A stretch of DNA of 10,101 nucleotides from Acidimicrobiia bacterium (GTDB lineage Bacteria > Actinomycetota > Acidimicrobiia > IMCC26256 > JAENVU01): positions 1 to 10,101 of the forward strand of contig JAENVU010000012.1 of the NCBI GenBank assembly GCA_016650415.1. Reading direction: 5' to 3'. The notes beneath the pieces were generated by a model that was not told the origin of the DNA, made no database searches, and saw only the letters and a list, made by a program, of their open reading frames with translations. A program made the position numbers and the translations under genes. Below are positions 7,441 to 10,101 of the stretch, one piece after another; position 1 is the stretch's first letter; every line of letters begins with the position of its first letter.

Positions 7441-7571
7441 GGCGCCAGCGTAGGAGGATCGCTTCGGGCTCCCCGACGGATGGGCTCAGATTTTGCCCTC
7501 CGTTGACTGCGGGCCCAGTGAGCGATGACCGGCCCGGTCGTACGGTCGCATTCCCCAACGAAGGAGCGGCC
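7441..7571. promoter_or_regulatory. Divergent promoter region between the regulator and the glycosyltransferase operon
   Basis: These 131 bases separate the two divergent first genes and must hold both promoters or lie next to them. GGGCTC occurs twice as a direct repeat (7466-7471 and 7482-7487, 16 bases apart), a possible binding site for a dimeric winged-helix regulator. The region includes a locally T-rich stretch (ATTTTG near 7490-7495) in otherwise GC-rich DNA. Its minus-strand reading CAAAAT matches 4 of 6 bases of a sigma70 -10 box, facing the regulator gene. For the plus strand, TACGGT at 7541-7546 fits the actinobacterial TAnnnT pattern. Neither has a convincing -35 partner at the right distance. 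Function is inferred mainly from position. Confidence 0.55.
7561..7566 (+). promoter_or_regulatory. Ribosome binding site deciding the GT2 start
   Basis: AAGGAG lies 5 bases before the ATG at 7572. The same frame is open from position 7503 (an upstream TTG), but the strong site and the promoter-like position of the upstream bases favour 7572. Confidence 0.8.
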
Positions 7572-8369
7572 ATGAGTACCGCACTCGGAGTCATGACTCG
7601 TCCATGGTCGGCCCCGGAGCCCGAGGCCAACGGCGCGCTCGTTCGGGTCCTCGTCGTCGTCCCCACCTATTGCGAGGCCGACAACATCGTCACGCTGTTG
7701 AACCGCGTCCGGGCCGCGATCCCGGCTGCCGACATCCTCGTCGTCGACGATTCGAGCGAAGACGGCACCGCGGCCCTCGCCGGCTCGGTCGGCGAAGAGC
7801 TCGGACAGATCCGTGTGCTGCATCACGGTGCGAAGCAAGGTCTCGGCGCGGCGTACCGCTCGGGGTTCGCCTACGGCATCGCACGCGACTACGACGTGCT
7901 GATCGAGATGGATGCGGACCTCTCCCACGATCCTGCGGCCCTCCCACTCCTGCTCGAGGCCCTCGACCGAGGCGCAGATCTCGCGATCGGTTCCCGGTAC
8001 GTCCACGGCGCCGACATCCCGGCGTGGACCGCACGCCGACGGGCACTCTCCAAGTACGGCAACCGGTACGCGAGCCGGATGCTGACCCTGGCGCCTTCGG
8101 ATCTGACCTCGGGCTACCGGGCGTTCCGCTCGTCGGCGTTGATCGACGCCGACTATGCAACCAGTCGCGCAACCGGATATGCGTTTCAGATCGAGCTCGC
8201 TCGTCGCGTCGCGAAGGCCGGCGGCTCCATCTCGGAAGTTCCGATCGTCTTCCACGACCGGAACACGGGCACCTCGAAGATGTCGACCCGCATCACGGTC
8301 GAAGCCCTTGCCCTGGTGACCTGGTGGGGCATCCAGGACCGCTGGCGTCGTCTGCGGCCCTCCCGATGA
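7572..8369 (+). CDS. GT2 polyprenol-phosphate mannose synthase-like glycosyltransferase
   Basis: The 265-residue cytoplasmic enzyme matches the dolichol/polyprenol-phosphate mannosyltransferase type (DPM1/Ppm1 catalytic domain), transferring a sugar from a nucleotide-sugar such as GDP-mannose to polyprenyl phosphate at the inner membrane face. A GT-A fold is shown by VVVPTYCEADNI (about 28-39), ILVVDDSSEDGTA (55-67, Asp59/Asp60), KQGLGAAYRSGF (88-99), the metal/nucleotide motif EMDADLSHDP (112-121, D-A-D), GSRYVHGADIPAW (140-152), DLTSGYRAFR (177-186), TGYAFQIEL (201-209), and FHDRNTGTSKMS near 227-238. The last part is the donor-gating loop in this family. It has no C-terminal membrane domain, so it resembles the single-domain enzymes. 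Its TGA overlaps the next gene's ATG (ATGA), coupling synthesis of the donor maker and its probable user. Sugar identity (mannose against glucose or another hexose) is inferred from motif similarity, not shown. Confidence 0.88.
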   Translation: MSTALGVMTRPWSAPEPEANGALVRVLVVVPTYCEADNIVTLLNRVRAAIPAADILVVDDSSEDGTAALAGSVGEELGQIRVLHHGAKQGLGAAYRSGFAYGIARDYDVLIEMDADLSHDPAALPLLLEALDRGADLAIGSRYVHGADIPAWTARRRALSKYGNRYASRMLTLAPSDLTSGYRAFRSSALIDADYATSRATGYAFQIELARRVAKAGGSISEVPIVFHDRNTGTSKMSTRITVEALALVTWWGIQDRWRRLRPSR

Positions 8370-9811
8370 CGGCAACGCTGACGCGGCCGGCGACCCCCCA
8401 AGTCGCCGGCCGCGTGGCGACGGAGCCCGCACGACACCGCACCGACGTCGCGCTCATCGCGATCGTGGTCGTGGGCAGCATCCTGCGCGTCTGGAACCTG
8501 GGCGCGTCGCGGCTCAACTACGACGAGTCGTTCACGGCGATGGCCGGGCGCTTGCCGATCTCGCACCTCTTCGGGTTCCTCGCGCGGAACGACTCGCACC
8601 CGCCCCTCGACTACCTCCTGCATCTCCCACTCGCTCGGGCCGGAGTGAGCGAGTTCTGGTTCCGACTCCCCTCCGCGATGTTCTCCGTCGCCGCCCTCGC
8701 ACTCTTCGCGTGGTGGGTCCGGCCGCGGGGTCGGGTGGCCGTGATCGCCACCGCACTCATGGCCGTGAGCGCGTTCCAACTCGCCCATGGCCGCGACGCT
8801 CGCATGTACGCGGAGTTGGAGTTTCTCGGCGTCGCGATCGCGGTACTCGCGAGCGCGTGGATCGTGCGACCGAAGCGGTGGCATGCCCCGGTCCTCGGCC
8901 TGGCGGTCTTTGCCGGCCTGATGACACACGTCTCGATGTTTCTGCTGGCGGCCGGGCTGCTCACCCTCGCCGGTCGCCGCACGGACCGTCACGCCTGGCG
9001 CTGGCGGGGTGCGATTGCCGCGGCCGGCCTCGCCTGGTTGGCGCTCTGGGGGTCGACCTTCGCCGAGCAGGCCCGCGGTGGTCACTCGTCATGGATTCCG
9101 TCCACCACTCTGACGACGCTCACCACCGCACTGGCCCGCCTCGTCTCCTACGACCCGGCGCTGCCCCTCGTAGTGGTCGCCGCCGCCGCGATCGGCGCGG
9201 TGATCATCTGGCGTACGGATCGGCCGCTCGGACGGGTTCTGGTCGCGGTGCTGGCCGTGCCGGTCGGGCTCGCAGCCGTCGCCGGGCTGTTCGAGCCGGT
9301 GGTCCTCGACCGCACCTTCACCTTGATGGCGTGGGCGCCGATCGTCGGCGTCGCCGTTGCGATCGATGCCCTCCTCCGGCGCCAGCGCGTCCTCGGCGTC
9401 GCAGTCATCGCCGCGGGACTCTGTCTCGCGGTGCCCTCGGCGCTCGGCGTGGTCAACCGAGTCGCCGGCCCTGACACTCCCCTGCGCGCGCTGGCCGCCC
9501 GCATGCAACCGGGCGACATCGTGGCGGTTCGACCACGCAGCAAGGCCCCCGAGCTGCAATGGACGCTCGGAGTGCGCACCGCCTCCTCGCCCGCTCGAGT
9601 CAGGGTTCCCGGGGTTCCCCGCGCCTTCGCGCTCCGAGTCGGCCGGGCCGAACTGACCGGGCGGGTCTTCTTGCTCGATTGGAAGCATCACCACCTGAGT
9701 GCGGCGATGCGCACATCGAGCTGCGCTCCCCGCTGGTCCTGGGGGAACACGAGCATTCGGTGCCTGCGGATCCCGCTGTCGATCTCGGCCTATCCCGCCA
9801 CCCTGGAGTGA
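8366..9811 (+). CDS. GT39/PMT-like GT-C membrane glycosyltransferase
   Basis: The 481-residue polytopic protein would use a polyprenyl-phosphate-sugar donor at the outer membrane face. GT-C hallmarks of the GT39/ArnT/PMT superfamily are in the first 150 residues: SRLNYDESFTAM (Asp53-Glu54, catalytic-type acidic pair in the first external loop), NDSHPPLDYLL (75-85), FWFRLPSA (97-104) and HGRDARMYAELEF (141-153). About nine to ten further hydrophobic helices follow. A C-terminal extracytoplasmic region (about 365-481) contains MQPGDIVAVRP and two Cys (SSCAPRW and IRCLR) that could pair. ATG at 8366 overlaps the GT2 stop. A much longer frame begins at 7604 but that part is a shadow of the GT2 gene. 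Third positions stay G/C-rich to the TGA at 9809-9811, so the unusual Arg/Ser-rich C-terminus looks genuine and not frameshifted. Acceptor (protein Ser/Thr, lipid or glycan) is unknown. It forms an operon with the GT2 gene and the small membrane gene that begins 4 bases after its stop. Confidence 0.85.
   Translation: MTATLTRPATPQVAGRVATEPARHRTDVALIAIVVVGSILRVWNLGASRLNYDESFTAMAGRLPISHLFGFLARNDSHPPLDYLLHLPLARAGVSEFWFRLPSAMFSVAALALFAWWVRPRGRVAVIATALMAVSAFQLAHGRDARMYAELEFLGVAIAVLASAWIVRPKRWHAPVLGLAVFAGLMTHVSMFLLAAGLLTLAGRRTDRHAWRWRGAIAAAGLAWLALWGSTFAEQARGGHSSWIPSTTLTTLTTALARLVSYDPALPLVVVAAAAIGAVIIWRTDRPLGRVLVAVLAVPVGLAAVAGLFEPVVLDRTFTLMAWAPIVGVAVAIDALLRRQRVLGVAVIAAGLCLAVPSALGVVNRVAGPDTPLRALAARMQPGDIVAVRPRSKAPELQWTLGVRTASSPARVRVPGVPRAFALRVGRAELTGRVFLLDWKHHHLSAAMRTSSCAPRWSWGNTSIRCLRIPLSISAYPATLE
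9805..9808 (+). promoter_or_regulatory. Ribosome binding site of the right-edge small membrane gene
   Basis: GGAG lies 6 bases before the ATG at 9815 and overlaps the last codons of the GT39-like gene. This supports translation of the small gene from the same transcript. Confidence 0.65.
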
Positions 9812-9814
9812 ACG

Positions 9815-10101
9815 ATGATTCGTGAACTCGTCGCCGCCATCGGTGGGATGCTGTCTGCGCTGCCCTTCGTGTTCTGGTGGGCGGGAGACGCCGACCGGAT
9901 TCCGGGACCGGTCTGGTTCTGGAATGGGTATCACCGCAGCTCTTGGCGTCGAGCAATCGCGATCGGCTGGCTCGCCTGCGGGGTGCCGGCGATCATCGTC
10001 GTCCTGGTCTGGGCCCAAAGCGACGAACGCAAGATCCTGCTCGACGAAGCGGATGATTTTCGCGAGCGGGCCCGGCTCCATCGCGCCGATCCGACTCCGC
10101 A
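9815..10101 (+). CDS. Small two-helix membrane protein of unknown family, 3' end outside window
   Basis: The frame from ATG at 9815 (MIRELVAAIGGMLSAL) is open to the window edge, giving at least 95 residues. It starts 4 bases after the GT39-like stop with GGAG 6 bases ahead, so it is the third gene of the GT2-GT39 operon. Helix 1 covers about residues 6-23. An inter-helix loop carries D-x2-RIP-x3-WFW-x-GY-x-R-x2-WR (about 25-45, three Trp). Helix 2 covers about 47-67, and a highly charged tail (SDERKILLDEADDFRERARL) could be helical or coiled coil. With a basic tail after helix 2 and only a short N-terminus, both ends are probably cytoplasmic and the Trp-rich loop external, by inference. It is the intact paralog of the interrupted gene at 289-591. 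I do not recognise the family. Co-translation with a GT-C enzyme suggests an accessory role in envelope glycosylation, but this is only association. Confidence 0.75.
   Translation, partial: MIRELVAAIGGMLSALPFVFWWAGDADRIPGPVWFWNGYHRSSWRRAIAIGWLACGVPAIIVVLVWAQSDERKILLDEADDFRERARLHRADPTP

Noticed and set aside
7503..7508. TTGACT as a -35 box for the GT2 operon
   Set aside because: No acceptable -10 box lies 16-19 bases downstream. The nearest TAnnnT (7541-7546) is about 32 bases away.
7604..9811. 735-codon reading of the GT39-like gene starting inside the GT2 gene
   Set aside because: The first 254 codons are the shifted frame of the GT2 enzyme and are Arg/Pro-rich. ATG at 8366, overlapping the GT2 stop, is the natural start.
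8186..10081. Long minus-strand frames (299 and 330 codons) opposite the GT39-like gene
   Set aside because: Low-complexity Arg/Gly/Glu-rich translations with no helices or domains. The plus-strand frame has the GT-C motifs.

Overview
The window is GC-rich (strong G/C preference at third codon positions in every real gene) and uses ATG/GTG starts with ATGA or GTGA overlaps. It carries an MtrAB/LpqB-like signalling module and polyprenol-phosphate-sugar glycosyltransferases. I infer an actinobacterium, and the short LpqB-like lipoprotein would fit a deep lineage such as Acidimicrobiia. No rRNA or ribosomal gene is present to confirm this. I see no tRNA, CRISPR array, insertion sequence or prophage gene, and no gene-free stretch longer than about 130 bases.

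Layout. At the left edge (1-260, +) is the C-terminal end of a saccharopine dehydrogenase family enzyme. It converges on a minus-strand block running from 7440 down to 289. In transcription order the block holds: an OmpR-type response regulator (7440-6745); its histidine kinase (6748-5459); a GT87-type membrane glycosyltransferase (5386-4208); an MtrA-like response regulator (4122-3424); an MtrB-like histidine kinase (3427-2021); a small GerMN lipoprotein (2024-1449); a hemolysin III/PAQR family membrane protein (1339-671); and a small two-helix membrane protein gene interrupted by one in-frame TGA (591-289). A 131-base divergent region separates this block from a plus-strand operon: a polyprenol-phosphate mannose synthase-like GT2 enzyme (7572-8369), a GT39-like GT-C glycosyltransferase (8366-9811), and a small membrane protein (9815 to the right edge).

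How the genes fit together. The cytoplasmic GT2 enzyme probably makes a polyprenyl-phosphate-linked sugar. The GT39-like and GT87-like membrane enzymes would use such a donor to glycosylate envelope glycans, lipids or proteins outside the membrane. Two complete two-component systems sit beside them. One has the kinase, regulator and GerMN lipoprotein order of actinobacterial MtrA-MtrB-LpqB, which is linked to cell-wall and division homeostasis. The locus therefore reads as cell-envelope sensing plus glycosylation.

Most unexpected observation. The last plus-strand gene and the interrupted minus-strand gene near the left end are clear paralogs of a small membrane protein family I do not recognise. 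They share a conserved inter-helix motif, D-x2-RIP-x3-W-[FY]-W-x-GY-x-R. In the left copy the second Trp codon of the motif is TGA. The frame stays open and coding-like for 66 further codons.
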